DNA of 64,000 bases, taken from Jannaschia sp. GRR-S6-38. Its GTDB lineage: Bacteria; Pseudomonadota; Alphaproteobacteria; Rhodobacterales; Rhodobacteraceae. Location: assembly GCF_029853695.1 (NCBI RefSeq), contig NZ_CP122537.1, forward strand, positions 1,426,001 to 1,490,000, given 5' to 3'. Position numbers and translations under genes: made by a program. The stretch's first letter is position 1, and the number at the start of each line of letters is the position of its first letter. Shown piece by piece: positions 44,554-53,430 of this stretch. The notes under the pieces were generated by a model that had not been told where the DNA came from, did not search any database, and saw nothing but the letters and a program-made list of their open reading frames with translations.

Positions 44554-45861
44554 CTATTCGGGCAGGAGATCCACCGGCAGGCCGGAGGGCACCGTCGCGG
44601 GCGTTCCCAGGCGGCCTCGCAGCGCGCGCTCGTCGCGGAGGGTTTCGAGGAAGGCCATCAGCGCGGTCACCTCGGCCTCGCTCAGCACCCGGTCGGGGCC
44701 GGTGACGGCGGCGGAGATGGCCTGAACCTCGGCCGGGTCGTCCATGATCCGCCAATCCTCGACCGGAAGCGCGGGCAGCGCCACGTCCCGCGGCGGCGCC
44801 GCGAGCGCGCGCCGGGGGGCGGCATGGGCGCGCAGGAAATCGCGCAGGTTGTCATAGGCGCCGGCATGGCCCCAGGGGCCGGTCTCGGTCACGTTACGCA
44901 GCGACGGCGTGCGGAAGGCGAAGCGGTCGGCCGCGCGGCCGGTGACGCGGGCGCGGCCCTCGTCGCGGGCATGGGTCTCGAACCGGGCGGCCTTGCCGGG
45001 CCCGAGCTGCGGCTGGCCGGTCGCGTGGAAGCCGTGATCGGTCTGGAAGGGGCCGGCATGGCAATCGGCGCAGCCGAGCGATCCGTAGAACAGCTCCACC
45101 CCTTCGAGGGCCCTTGGGTGCAGATCGCCCGTACCGCGCAGCCAGGCGTCGAACGGGGCCGCGTCGGAGCGCCATTCATGCTCGACGAATTGCGCGATCG
45201 CGTCGGAGATGGCGGTGAAATCCACGTGGCGCCCGGGCATCGCGGCCTCGAACATCGCGGCGTATTCCGGGATCGCGCGGACGCGGGCCGAGAGCCGGTC
45301 CCAGGCGCCGTCCGGGCCGGTGATCAGCCCCTGCCGCACGGCCTGCGCGACCTCGTTCTCGGAGTAATGGCCCGCCATCTCGTCGGGGGAGAGGACCGGG
45401 AACATCGTCTGCGCGGAGAGCAGCGTCGCGAAACCCTGCGCCATCTCAGGGCCCATCGGGGTGCGCAGGCCCGCCGCCGTCGCCTCGATCCGGCCGTCAT
45501 GGAACAGCACGGTGAATTCGCGCGCGCCAAGGTTCCACAGGCCCGGCGCGTTGCGCGGGATCCGCTGCTCGGGCGGATTGTCGGGATCGGCAGCGCGGTC
45601 GGGGCCGAGGCCGCGCCCGCCCTCGCCCAGGCCCAGTGCCAGCCCGTCGCCGGTGCCGAAGGCTGGGTGGTGGCAGGTCCCGCAGGAGATGTTGCGGTTG
45701 CCCGACAGGATCGGGTCCCAGAACAGAAGCCGGCCCAGCGCGACCACCTGCGGATCGGTCGGGCGATAGGCGTCGTCCGTCACCGGGTCGGGAAACTCCA
45801 TCGCCGCGGCGGCGGTGGCGACGGTGGCGAAGGTCAGGCTGGCGAGAAGCGCGCGGATCAT
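44554..45861 (-). CDS. Di-haem cytochrome c peroxidase/MauG-like protein
   Basis: A 435-residue periplasmic protein with a signal peptide (about 1-20). Two haem c sites are present: NISCGTCHHPAFGTGDG near residue 60 and LGCADCHAGPFQTDHGFHATG near 266. The order and spacing match the bacterial cytochrome c peroxidase/MauG family. It may reduce hydrogen peroxide or modify a partner protein; MauG-type members lack some peroxidase loops, and I cannot separate the two. It converges on the FG-GAP/ASPIC gene, a pairing often seen together. Confidence 0.92.
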   Translation of the reverse strand: MIRALLASLTFATVATAAAAMEFPDPVTDDAYRPTDPQVVALGRLLFWDPILSGNRNISCGTCHHPAFGTGDGLALGLGEGGRGLGPDRAADPDNPPEQRIPRNAPGLWNLGAREFTVLFHDGRIEATAAGLRTPMGPEMAQGFATLLSAQTMFPVLSPDEMAGHYSENEVAQAVRQGLITGPDGAWDRLSARVRAIPEYAAMFEAAMPGRHVDFTAISDAIAQFVEHEWRSDAAPFDAWLRGTGDLHPRALEGVELFYGSLGCADCHAGPFQTDHGFHATGQPQLGPGKAARFETHARDEGRARVTGRAADRFAFRTPSLRNVTETGPWGHAGAYDNLRDFLRAHAAPRRALAAPPRDVALPALPVEDWRIMDDPAEVQAISAAVTGPDRVLSEAEVTALMAFLETLRDERALRGRLGTPATVPSGLPVDLLPE

Positions 45862-45993
45862 CGGCCATCAGAAGCACAGGGTTGCGCCGGACGGAAGCGC
45901 TCCCCATGTCGCAGCTCTCTGGCCATCGGCGCCGATCCGCGTTAGGCGCGCGCGATCCCGCCCGAGCGGCACGCCCCATTCAGGACAATTCCC

Positions 45994-47814
45994 ATGGACC
46001 TTCGCAATATCGCGATCATCGCCCACGTGGACCACGGCAAGACGACGCTGGTGGACGAACTGCTCAAGCAGTCCGGCGCCTTCCGCGAGAACCAGGCCGT
46101 CGCCGAGCGCGCGATGGACAGCAACGACCTGGAGCGCGAGCGCGGGATCACGATCCTCGCCAAGGCGACCTCGGTCGAATGGAAGGGCACGCGGATCAAC
46201 ATCGTCGACACGCCCGGCCACGCCGATTTCGGCGGCGAGGTCGAGCGCATCCTATCGATGGTCGACGGGGTCGTGCTGCTGGTGGACGCCGCCGAAGGCC
46301 CGATGCCGCAGACGAAATTCGTGACCTCCAAGGCGCTGGCGCTCGGGTTGCGGCCCATCGTGGTGCTCAACAAGGTCGACAAGCCCGATGCCGAACCCGA
46401 CCGCGCGCTGGACGAATGCTTCGACCTGTTCGCCAATCTGGGCGCCGATGACGACCAGCTGGACTTCCCTTCCATGTACGCCTCGGGTCGCTCGGGCTGG
46501 GCCGACATGGAGCTGGACGGCCCGCGCGCCAATCTCGACGCGCTCTTCGACCTGATCGTCAGCCACGTGCCGGCCCCCAAGCAGATCGCCGACCGCGACA
46601 AGCCGTTCCGCATGCTCGCCACGACGCTGGGCGCGGACCCGTTCATCGGCCGCATCCTGACCGGGCGGGTCGAATCGGGCACGCTCAAGACCGGCCAGAC
46701 GCTGCACGCCCTGTCGCGGCGCGGCGACAAGATCGAGCAGTTCCGCGTCACCAAGATCCAGGCGTTCCGGGGCCTGATGCCGCAGCCGATCGACCTGGCC
46801 GAGGCGGGCGACATCGTCACCATCGCGGGCATGGCCAAGGCCACCGTGGCCGACACGCTGGCCGACACCTCGATCGACGTGCCGCTGCCGGCGCAGCCGA
46901 TCGACCCGCCCACCATCACCGTCACCTTCGGCATCAACGACAGCCCGCTCGCGGGGCGCGACGGCAAGAAGGTGCAGTCCCGCGTCATCCGCGACCGGCT
47001 GATGAAGGAGGCCGAGACCAACGTCGCCATCCAGGTGACCGACACGCCCGGCGGCGAGGCCTTCGAGGTCGCGGGCCGCGGCGAATTGCAGATGGGCGTC
47101 CTGATCGAGAACATGCGCCGCGAGGGGTTCGAGCTGTCCATCAGTCGCCCGCAGGTCCTGTTCCGCGAGGTCGACGGCCACCGGATGGAGCCGGTCGAGG
47201 AAGTCACCATCGACGTCGATGACGACTATTCGGGCGTGGTGATCGAGAAGATCACCGGCGCGCGCAAGGGCGAGCTGGTCGAGATGAAGCCGGCGGGCGT
47301 CGGCAAGACGCGGATCATCGCGCATGTGCCGTCGCGCGGGCTGATCGGCTATCACGGCGAGTTCCTAACCGACACGCGCGGCACCGGCGTACTGAACCGT
47401 GTCTTCCACGACTGGGCGCCCTACAAAGGCGCCATCCCGGGGCGCCGCCAGGGCGTGCTGATCTCGATGGAGGACGGCGTGTCGGTGGCCTACGCGCTGT
47501 GGAATCTCGAGGATCGCGGCAAGTTCTTCATCGGCGCGCAGGAGCAGGTTTATCAGGGCATGATCATCGGCGAGCATGCGCGCGACAACGACCTGGAAGT
47601 GAACCCGCTCAAGGGCAAGAAGCTGACCAACGTCCGCGCCTCGGGCACGGACGAGGCGGTGCGCCTGACCCCGCCGGTCTCGATGTCGCTGGAGCAGGCC
47701 ATCGCCTATATCGACAATGACGAGCTGGTCGAGGTCACGCCGAACCACATCCGGTTGCGCAAGCGCTTCCTCGACCCGCATGAGCGCAAGCGCCAGGCGC
47801 GCGCCACCGGCTGA
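45994..47814 (+). CDS. typA: Ribosome-associated GTPase TypA/BipA
   Basis: A 606-residue translational GTPase. G1 [15 protein letters not shown], the G2/effector Thr in [14 protein letters not shown]3 [15 protein letters not shown]4 [16 protein letters not shown]. Domains II, III and V (EF-G-like) follow, then the BipA-specific C-terminal domain ([32 protein letters not shown]). It helps ribosome assembly and growth under stress or cold. Isolated gene starting ATG at 45994. Confidence 0.97.
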   Translation: MDLRNIAIIAHVDHGKTTLVDELLKQSGAFRENQAVAERAMDSNDLERERGITILAKATSVEWKGTRINIVDTPGHADFGGEVERILSMVDGVVLLVDAAEGPMPQTKFVTSKALALGLRPIVVLNKVDKPDAEPDRALDECFDLFANLGADDDQLDFPSMYASGRSGWADMELDGPRANLDALFDLIVSHVPAPKQIADRDKPFRMLATTLGADPFIGRILTGRVESGTLKTGQTLHALSRRGDKIEQFRVTKIQAFRGLMPQPIDLAEAGDIVTIAGMAKATVADTLADTSIDVPLPAQPIDPPTITVTFGINDSPLAGRDGKKVQSRVIRDRLMKEAETNVAIQVTDTPGGEAFEVAGRGELQMGVLIENMRREGFELSISRPQVLFREVDGHRMEPVEEVTIDVDDDYSGVVIEKITGARKGELVEMKPAGVGKTRIIAHVPSRGLIGYHGEFLTDTRGTGVLNRVFHDWAPYKGAIPGRRQGVLISMEDGVSVAYALWNLEDRGKFFIGAQEQVYQGMIIGEHARDNDLEVNPLKGKKLTNVRASGTDEAVRLTPPVSMSLEQAIAYIDNDELVEVTPNHIRLRKRFLDPHERKRQARATG

Positions 47815-47998
47815 GGCCGGGGGCGCCCGCGCCGCGCGGGGTTCCCGGCTCCGGGGGAATGGGCGCCGATCGCCGGGAACGGGCGGGTCGGCGCAGTGCC
47901 GAAGGCCGATGCGATCGGCGACCCGGCTCGTTCGGCTTCGTCGTAGCGCGCCCGCCAAGGGGCGGTCCGCCGCGCCGGAAAGGACCGGCGGCCCCGAC

Positions 47999-48334
47999 CT
48001 AGAACAGCAAGGGCTCGCCCGGCTCGGGCCCGACCCGGGATCGGGTGACCCCGGCGGTATCGCGCAGGGCTTCCAGCCGCAGGCCTTCGGCGGCCCGGGT
48101 GACGGTCGATGCGCCGGGCCCGCCGTCCGTCCCCGTCAGAGCCATGCAATAGCGTTCGAGATCCTGCGCGATCTGGCGGGCGCGGTCGATCTCCTGCAGG
48201 TCGCCATGGGTCGCGGCGTCGGCCGGGTCGGCATGGCTGGCGATAGCGGCCTCGGCCAGCTCCAGCGCGTCGTGGAGCTGGCCCAGCGCGACCTGCAGGA
48301 AGCGGAACGGATCGCCCGGCTCGCGCGCGCTCAC
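47999..48334 (-). CDS. Small protein of unknown function at the end of the chemotaxis operon
   Basis: A 111-residue protein whose ATG overlaps the stop of the upstream cheY (ATGA), so it is translated with the operon. The first 75 residues look all-helical (FRFLQVALGQLHDALELAEAAIASH, then IDRARQIAQDLERYCMAL). The tail is Gly/Pro-rich. I recognise no domain. It could be an adaptor for the response regulator or receptor array. Downstream, 47815-47998 contains no gene. Confidence 0.65.
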   Translation of the reverse strand: MSAREPGDPFRFLQVALGQLHDALELAEAAIASHADPADAATHGDLQEIDRARQIAQDLERYCMALTGTDGGPGASTVTRAAEGLRLEALRDTAGVTRSRVGPEPGEPLLF

Positions 48335-48717
48335 AGACGCCCCACGACGGCTTCGATGCAGTCGCGCACCTTGTTGGCGTCAAATGGTTTCGCCAGGAAG
48401 TTGTTCAACCCGAACTGGCGGCCCGTCTCGATCAGCTCGCGGGTCATGGTGCCGCTGATCAGGATGAAGCCCACCCGGGCGGTCGGCGCGTGCTGCCGCA
48501 GTTTCGCCAGCAGCTCGACCCCCGACATTCCGGGCATGTTCTGGTCCGAGATCACGAGGTGGCAGCCCTTCCGCGCGATGTGATCGAAGGCGGTCGGGCC
48601 ATCGGCCAGCGCGGCGACATGGCCGATGCCGATCTGTTCCAGCGCATTCAGGATCAGGCCCCGGCTGACGCTCATGTCGTCGACCACGACGACCGACAAT
48701 TGGTCCTTCAGCGACAT
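48331..48717 (-). CDS. cheY: CheY-like single-domain response regulator
   Basis: A 128-residue receiver domain: acidic pocket D13-D14, phosphoacceptor D58 in LVISDQNMPGMSGVELL, the conserved Ser in FILISGTMTRE, and the invariant Lys in NNFLAKPFDANKV. It would be phosphorylated by CheA and bind the flagellar motor or act as a phosphate sink. It is one of two CheY-like proteins in this operon and lies after cheR with a 10-nt overlap. Confidence 0.92.
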   Translation of the reverse strand: MSLKDQLSVVVVDDMSVSRGLILNALEQIGIGHVAALADGPTAFDHIARKGCHLVISDQNMPGMSGVELLAKLRQHAPTARVGFILISGTMTRELIETGRQFGLNNFLAKPFDANKVRDCIEAVVGRL

Positions 48718-49601
48718 GGCGCCCCCCGTGTTTCGCCCGCGGGCGCGCCGCGCAGCCTGAAAGCCGTGTGGCCCAGCGTCTCGAACGCGTGCTCGCGCTC
48801 GGCCCCGAGCCGTTCGGAATGGCCGATGAAGAGCGCCCCGCGCGGCGCCAGGACGCCGGCCAGCCGCGCCCAGAGCCGCGCCTGCGTCGCCGCGTCGAGA
48901 TAGATCGCCATGTTGCGGCAGAAGATGACGTCGAAGGCGCCGCTGACGGGCCACGGATCCATCAGGTTCAGATACCGCACCGAGACGAGGTCGCGCAGGG
49001 CGCGGCGTACGACGAGGGCGGCCCCCTTGGCGGCCGGTTCGAAAAGCGCGTCGCGATAGGCGTCGGGCACGTCGCCCGCGATTTCGGCCGGGTAGGTCGC
49101 GTCCTGCGCCCGGTCCAGCATCTGGCGGTTCACGTCGGTCGCGAGGATCCGCAGGTCGTGCCGCGCGGCATCGGGAAAGGCCGCATGGACCGCGGCGGCG
49201 ATCGAATAGGCCTCCTCCCCGCTGGAGCAGGCCGCCGACCAGAGGCGCACGCGCGCACCGGCCTCGGCCTTGCGCCGCAGGTCGGGCATGACCTGCGCGC
49301 GGAGCAGCTCGAAATGGGCGGGCTCGCGGAAGAAGCGCGTGGTGTTGGTCGTCAGCGCATCGATCATCCGTTCGCGTTCGCCCGCGCCGTTCGGGCCGGC
49401 GAGATACGCCAGATAATCCGCGAAACTCGATTTGCCGAGACGGCGGACATGGCGGGCCAGGCGCGAGAAGACGAGCGGGCGCGACCCGTCGTCCAGCAGC
49501 ACGCCGGTCTGGCGATGCATCAGCTGCGCGATGGCCCGGAACTCCGCATCGGGCAGCTCCAGGTCGTGGCGCAGCAGCGCGTCGGGCCGCGTCCCGGTCA
49601 C
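48708..49601 (-). CDS. cheR: Chemotaxis protein methyltransferase CheR
   Basis: A 297-residue SAM-dependent enzyme that methylates glutamates of chemoreceptors for adaptation. The N-terminal helical domain (FRAIAQLMHRQTGVLLDDGSRPLVFSRLARHVR) is followed by the catalytic domain with RLWSAACSSGEEAYSIAAAV, LATDVNRQMLDRAQ and FDVIFCRNMAIYLD. Start and stop overlap cheW (4 nt) and cheY (10 nt). It may dock on the xWxxF tail of the transducer at 53431. Confidence 0.95.
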   Translation of the reverse strand: MTGTRPDALLRHDLELPDAEFRAIAQLMHRQTGVLLDDGSRPLVFSRLARHVRRLGKSSFADYLAYLAGPNGAGERERMIDALTTNTTRFFREPAHFELLRAQVMPDLRRKAEAGARVRLWSAACSSGEEAYSIAAAVHAAFPDAARHDLRILATDVNRQMLDRAQDATYPAEIAGDVPDAYRDALFEPAAKGAALVVRRALRDLVSVRYLNLMDPWPVSGAFDVIFCRNMAIYLDAATQARLWARLAGVLAPRGALFIGHSERLGAEREHAFETLGHTAFRLRGAPAGETRGAPCR

Positions 49602-50077
49602 AGCGCTGCCCCGTCATCGGGCAGCCCGATTTCGGGCGCGGCGGCGGCCACGTCGAGCACGCCGAGCGACCGCTCCTCTCCCGCGATGACGCCTTCGAGG
49701 AAGCTCGGCTGGGTGTTGCCCCAGACCCGCGGGATCGGCTGGATCCCCGCGGCGTCGACATCGAAGATGTCCGAGACCGCGGTGACCAGGAACCCGACCA
49801 TGCGCGGGCCCAGCTGGGTCACCAGGATCACGTGGCGCGGCCCCGGCTCCAGTGGGGCGAGGCCCAGCCGCGCGGACAGATCGACGATCGGCACCACCGA
49901 GCCGCGAAGGTTGATGATGCCCAGGACATAGTCGGGCGCATGCGGCAGCACCGTCACCTCGGTCCAGCCGCGGATCTCGCGGACGCGCATGATGTCCATG
50001 CAATAGCTCTGCGCGTCGATGTCGAAGGTGATCATCTCGCGATGCGTGAAGGCGGCTTGATCGGGCTCGGCTGTCAT
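49598..50077 (-). CDS. cheW: Chemotaxis adaptor protein CheW
   Basis: A 159-residue CheW domain. It links receptors to CheA. Family segments are MITFDIDAQSYCMDIMRVREIRGW, LPHAPDYVLGIINLRGSVVPIVDLSARLGL and VTAVSDIFDVDAAGIQPIP. Its ATG overlaps the cheA stop (ATGA), fixing its ratio to CheA. It is slightly more extended at the C-terminus than E. coli CheW. Confidence 0.95.
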   Translation of the reverse strand: MTAEPDQAAFTHREMITFDIDAQSYCMDIMRVREIRGWTEVTVLPHAPDYVLGIINLRGSVVPIVDLSARLGLAPLEPGPRHVILVTQLGPRMVGFLVTAVSDIFDVDAAGIQPIPRVWGNTQPSFLEGVIAGEERSLGVLDVAAAAPEIGLPDDGAAL

Positions 50078-52200
50078 GCGGACATCTCCATCGGGTCGAG
50101 CCCCGGGGCGCTGGCGCCGGGGCCGTGCTGCGCGATCTCCTCCGGGTCGACGATCAGCGCGATGCGTCCATCGCCGAGAATCGTCGCGGCGGCGACACCG
50201 GGGACCCGGCCGTAATTGGCCTCAAGGCTGCGAATGACGACCTGGCGCTGGTCGTGGATGGCGTCGACGAGCAGCGCACAAGGCCGGTCGCGGTCCCCCT
50301 GGATGAGTAGAAGGACGCGGTCGGCATTGGGCTCGCGCGACCATCCGAACAGGGCGGCCATGTCGATCACGGGCACCATCCGCCCGCGCACGTCCACCAT
50401 CAGCGCCTCGGCGCCGATGCGGCGCAGCTTGGCCGGATCGGGCCGGATCGTCTCGACGATGGCCGAGATCGGGACGACCATCGTCTGGTCGGCAATCTCG
50501 ACGATCATGCCTTCGAGGACCGCCAGCGTCAGCGGCAGGCTGATCGAAAGGGTCGTGCCACGGCCCGGGGTCGAGGCGATCGCGATCCGGCCGCCCAGCT
50601 TGCGGATCTCGCGGTTCACCACGTCCATGCCGACGCCGCGTCCCGACAGGTCGGTGACCTGCTCGGCGGTGGAGAAGCCGGGCTGGAAAAGCAGCCGATC
50701 GATCTCGGCCGGCTCGAGCGTCGCGTCGGCGGCGATGAGACCGCGGGCCACGGCGATTTCGAGCACCCGCTCGCGATCGATGCCGCCACCGTCATCGGAT
50801 ACCTCGATCACGACGCGGCCCGATTGATGCGCCGCCGAAAGGCGCACGCGGCCATGCTCAGGCTTGCCCGCGGCGCGACGCCGCTCGGGCGTCTCGAGCC
50901 CATGGTCAATGGCGTTGCGGATGATATGCGTCAGCGGATCGACCAGCCGTTCGATCACCGTGCGGTCGAGTTCGGTCGCCTCGCCCTCGGGGTGGAAGGT
51001 GATGGGTTTGCCTGCGACATCCGCCGTCTCGCGCACGATGCGCGCCATGCGCTGGAACAGCGGCTTCACCGACTGCGCGCGGATGGCCATCACGCCCTCC
51101 TGCAGCTGTCGGGCGAGATGCCGGAAATCGTCGAGCGCCTGGTCGAGCCGCGGGGAGCTGCCCTCCGGAAGCTCGTGCACCGCCTGCGCGATGACGGATT
51201 GGTTGATCACCAGCTCGCCGACCATGCTGATCAATTCATCCACGACGTCCAGCTTGACGCGGACGGTGGCCGATGCGGGTGCCTTGGGCCGGCCTGCGGG
51301 CGGGGCCATCGCCTCCGGCTCGGGCTGCGGCGCCGGGTTCCCCGCTGCGGTCACACGCGGCGCGGCGGGGTCCGGCTGGGAGGCGTCCGGTACCGGCAGG
51401 CCGATCGGGTCGTCCCGGGTCGCGTCGGGGCCGGTCGGGACGATCTCGACACGGGCCAGGTCGCCCACGAAGTCGAAGATCTCGGCGATCTCCTCGGCGC
51501 TCGCCGCCCCGTCGAGCGTCAGGTCCCAGGCCACCGGCCCGCTCGCCGGGTCGGGCCCGTCCGCTTCGCCCAGGCCGCCGAGATCGGCCACGACCGCAAG
51601 CGCGCCCAGCTCGGCCAGGGCCCGGAACAGGTGCAGCGGATCGTGGCCGTTCGCATAGAGCCGTGGGGTCGGCGCGAACCGGATGCGGTGGCCGGTCGCG
51701 GGGATCTCGGGCAGGAGCGGCAGAGGCAGCGGCCCATCCGGATCGGCCAGCGCGGCGATGGGCAGGGCGAGCGGCTCGAAGGCGAGGTCCTCCGCCTCCT
51801 CCGGGGGGGCGGTGGCCAGCGCCGCGACCTCGGCGGTCCGGGCCTCGCGTTCGGCCTCGGGAATGCTCTCGGCCGCCTCGCCCGCGGCGACGAGATCGGC
51901 GAGGTGGTCGGCGGCCCGGAAGAAGACGCGCAGCACCTCCGCATCGACCGCCCGGGCGCCGGACCGGATCTCGTCGAGAACGGATTCGAACGCATGTGCG
52001 AAGCGGACCAGCGCGTTCAGGCCGAAGGACGCGGCGCCTCCCTTGATCGAATGCACGGCCCGGAACATCGCATTGACGGTTTCGGGATCCGGCGCGTCGC
52101 CCTCCTCCCCTTCGAGCGCCGACAGCCCGTCGGTCAGAACCTCGAGCTGTTCCTCGCATTCGACGAGAAACGTCTGCCGGATGTCGTCGAGCCCCGCCAT
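50074..52200 (-). CDS. cheA: Chemotaxis histidine kinase CheA
   Basis: A 708-residue kinase with class II CheA layout. The P1 HPt domain has its phosphoacceptor H50 in AVHSIKGGAASFG. A long Ala/Glu/Pro-rich linker with a divergent P2 (residues 130-310) follows. P3 dimerisation (ISMVGELVINQSVIAQAVHEL) comes next, then the P4 ATPase N, G1 and G2 boxes (HIIRNAIDHGLETPE, SDDGGGID, GRGVGMDVV) and P5 (VVPISAIVETIRPD, the CheW-like domain). It phosphorylates the operon's CheY proteins. The start follows cheY by five bases. Confidence 0.96.
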   Translation of the reverse strand: MAGLDDIRQTFLVECEEQLEVLTDGLSALEGEEGDAPDPETVNAMFRAVHSIKGGAASFGLNALVRFAHAFESVLDEIRSGARAVDAEVLRVFFRAADHLADLVAAGEAAESIPEAEREARTAEVAALATAPPEEAEDLAFEPLALPIAALADPDGPLPLPLLPEIPATGHRIRFAPTPRLYANGHDPLHLFRALAELGALAVVADLGGLGEADGPDPASGPVAWDLTLDGAASAEEIAEIFDFVGDLARVEIVPTGPDATRDDPIGLPVPDASQPDPAAPRVTAAGNPAPQPEPEAMAPPAGRPKAPASATVRVKLDVVDELISMVGELVINQSVIAQAVHELPEGSSPRLDQALDDFRHLARQLQEGVMAIRAQSVKPLFQRMARIVRETADVAGKPITFHPEGEATELDRTVIERLVDPLTHIIRNAIDHGLETPERRRAAGKPEHGRVRLSAAHQSGRVVIEVSDDGGGIDRERVLEIAVARGLIAADATLEPAEIDRLLFQPGFSTAEQVTDLSGRGVGMDVVNREIRKLGGRIAIASTPGRGTTLSISLPLTLAVLEGMIVEIADQTMVVPISAIVETIRPDPAKLRRIGAEALMVDVRGRMVPVIDMAALFGWSREPNADRVLLLIQGDRDRPCALLVDAIHDQRQVVIRSLEANYGRVPGVAAATILGDGRIALIVDPEEIAQHGPGASAPGLDPMEMSA

Positions 52201-52205
52201 GCCGC

Positions 52206-52577
52206 TCAGACCTTGGCGACCCGGCGGATGGCCGCGACCAGCTTGCCGTCGTCGAAGGGCTTGACGATCCAGCCGGTCGCACCGCCCGCGCGGGCGCGCT
52301 GCTTCAGCGCGTCGCCGCCCTCGGTGCTGAGGACGAGGATGGGGACCGAGGCGGCATTCGGCATGCGCCGGACCGCGTCGATCACCCCGAAACCGTCGAG
52401 CCGCGGCATGTTGATATCGGTTATGATCACGTCGGGCGGGTCGGCGGCAACGCTGTCCACGCCGGCCACGCCGTCCTCGGCCGTCCGGACCTCGAACCCG
52501 GCCCGTTCCAGCGTCGCCGAAAGCAGGCTGCGGATCGTGCGGGAATCGTCGATCGCCAACACCTTGAGGGCCGTCAT
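52206..52577 (-). CDS. cheY: CheY response regulator
   Basis: A 123-residue receiver domain: VLAIDDSRTIRSLLS (D10, D11), phosphoacceptor D54 in VIITDINMPRLDGFGV, the Ser of LVLSTEGG, and Lys in GWIVKPFDDGKL. It matches canonical CheY more closely than the second copy at 48331. The start overlaps the STAS gene stop (ATGA), and it is followed immediately by cheA. Confidence 0.95.
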   Translation of the reverse strand: MTALKVLAIDDSRTIRSLLSATLERAGFEVRTAEDGVAGVDSVAADPPDVIITDINMPRLDGFGVIDAVRRMPNAASVPILVLSTEGGDALKQRARAGGATGWIVKPFDDGKLVAAIRRVAKV

Positions 52578-52846
52578 TCGATCTCTCCTTCCAGGTTCAG
52601 ATGCGGGGCAAACCCCAGCAGCGCGAGGTCGGCGCGCATGTCGTCGGAGGCCACGATTTCGAGCTGACCGCCCGCGCGCGCGATGCAGATGGATGCGGCC
52701 ACGAGGAGTTGGGCGGGCAGCGCACCGATCATCCGCACGGCGCGGCCGTCGAGCTTGCCGCCAGCGGAAAGCCGGTCGAGCCCGGCCCGAAGCCCCTCGA
52801 CGGCGTCGGTTCCCAGACGGTCCGGCAGCACATGAACACCGCCCAT
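52574..52846 (-). CDS. STAS-domain protein in chemotaxis operon
   Basis: A 90-residue protein resembling anti-anti-sigma/STAS domains: VHVLPDRLGTDAVEGLRAGLDRLS, then RAVRMIGALPAQLLVAASICIARAGGQLEIV and MRADLALLGFAPHLNLEGE. The usual phosphorylatable Ser/Thr region reads IGALPAQLLVAA, without an obvious Ser. It overlaps cheD by one base and cheY by four. Such small STAS proteins recur in alphaproteobacterial che operons; the function is unproven. Confidence 0.75.
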   Translation of the reverse strand: MGGVHVLPDRLGTDAVEGLRAGLDRLSAGGKLDGRAVRMIGALPAQLLVAASICIARAGGQLEIVASDDMRADLALLGFAPHLNLEGEIE

Positions 52847-53397
52847 CAGCCGCCCGCCTCGAAGAGATCGACATCACCGACCGAGATCGGCGGCGCGAGC
52901 GGCATCGGGACCGCCGCGGCGTCCCGGACGAAGCTCTGGCTGGCGAGCCCGGTCGTCGGCACGTAGCGGATCCGGCGGGGTCGGAGGCCGCCGAGGCTGC
53001 TGGAGATGCAGGGGATGCGCTCGGTCTTGAGGAAATCGAGCGCGAAGCGCGCGTTTTCCGCGCCGATCCGACCCATGCCATCGCCCAGGGCGGCGCCGCC
53101 AAAAAGCTTGGCCTCGAAGCGCGCGCGCCGGCCCCCGAGCTTGAGCAACCCGTTGATCAGGACTTCCATCGCATTCACCCCGTATCGTTCGCCGCCCGAT
53201 CGCGCCTCCCGCCCGCCGGGCAGCAGGAAATGGTTCATGCCCCCCACCGCCGCGACCGGATCGCAGAGGCATACCGAGACGCAGGATCCCAGAAGGGTCG
53301 TGAGGACGACATCGGCCTCGTCGGAGGCGCGGCACTCGCCCTGGATCATCGGCACGATCCGCTGTTTCGCGGTCAGGCCGGCGCCGGGCGCGGTCAT
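52846..53397 (-). CDS. cheD: Chemoreceptor glutamine deamidase CheD
   Basis: A 183-residue deamidase that converts receptor glutamines to glutamates and can bind CheC. The catalytic Cys39 lies in LLGSCVSVCLCDP and His56 in GGMNHFLLPG. KLFGGAALGDGMGRIGAENARF and LGGLRPRRIRYVPTTG are also typical. It follows the transducer gene by 33 bp and overlaps the STAS gene. With no cheB seen, CheD is the only receptor deamidase in this cluster. Confidence 0.95.
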   Translation of the reverse strand: MTAPGAGLTAKQRIVPMIQGECRASDEADVVLTTLLGSCVSVCLCDPVAAVGGMNHFLLPGGREARSGGERYGVNAMEVLINGLLKLGGRRARFEAKLFGGAALGDGMGRIGAENARFALDFLKTERIPCISSSLGGLRPRRIRYVPTTGLASQSFVRDAAAVPMPLAPPISVGDVDLFEAGG

Positions 53398-53430
53398 GTC
53401 GGCGACCCCGGATCGACGCGTGGGCCCATC

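Noticed and set aside
48331..49761. Long minus-strand frame suggesting a fusion protein of CheY with an upstream domain
   Set aside because: The upstream part is the cheR gene read out of frame; cheY has its own ATG at 48717 in a 10-nt overlap.
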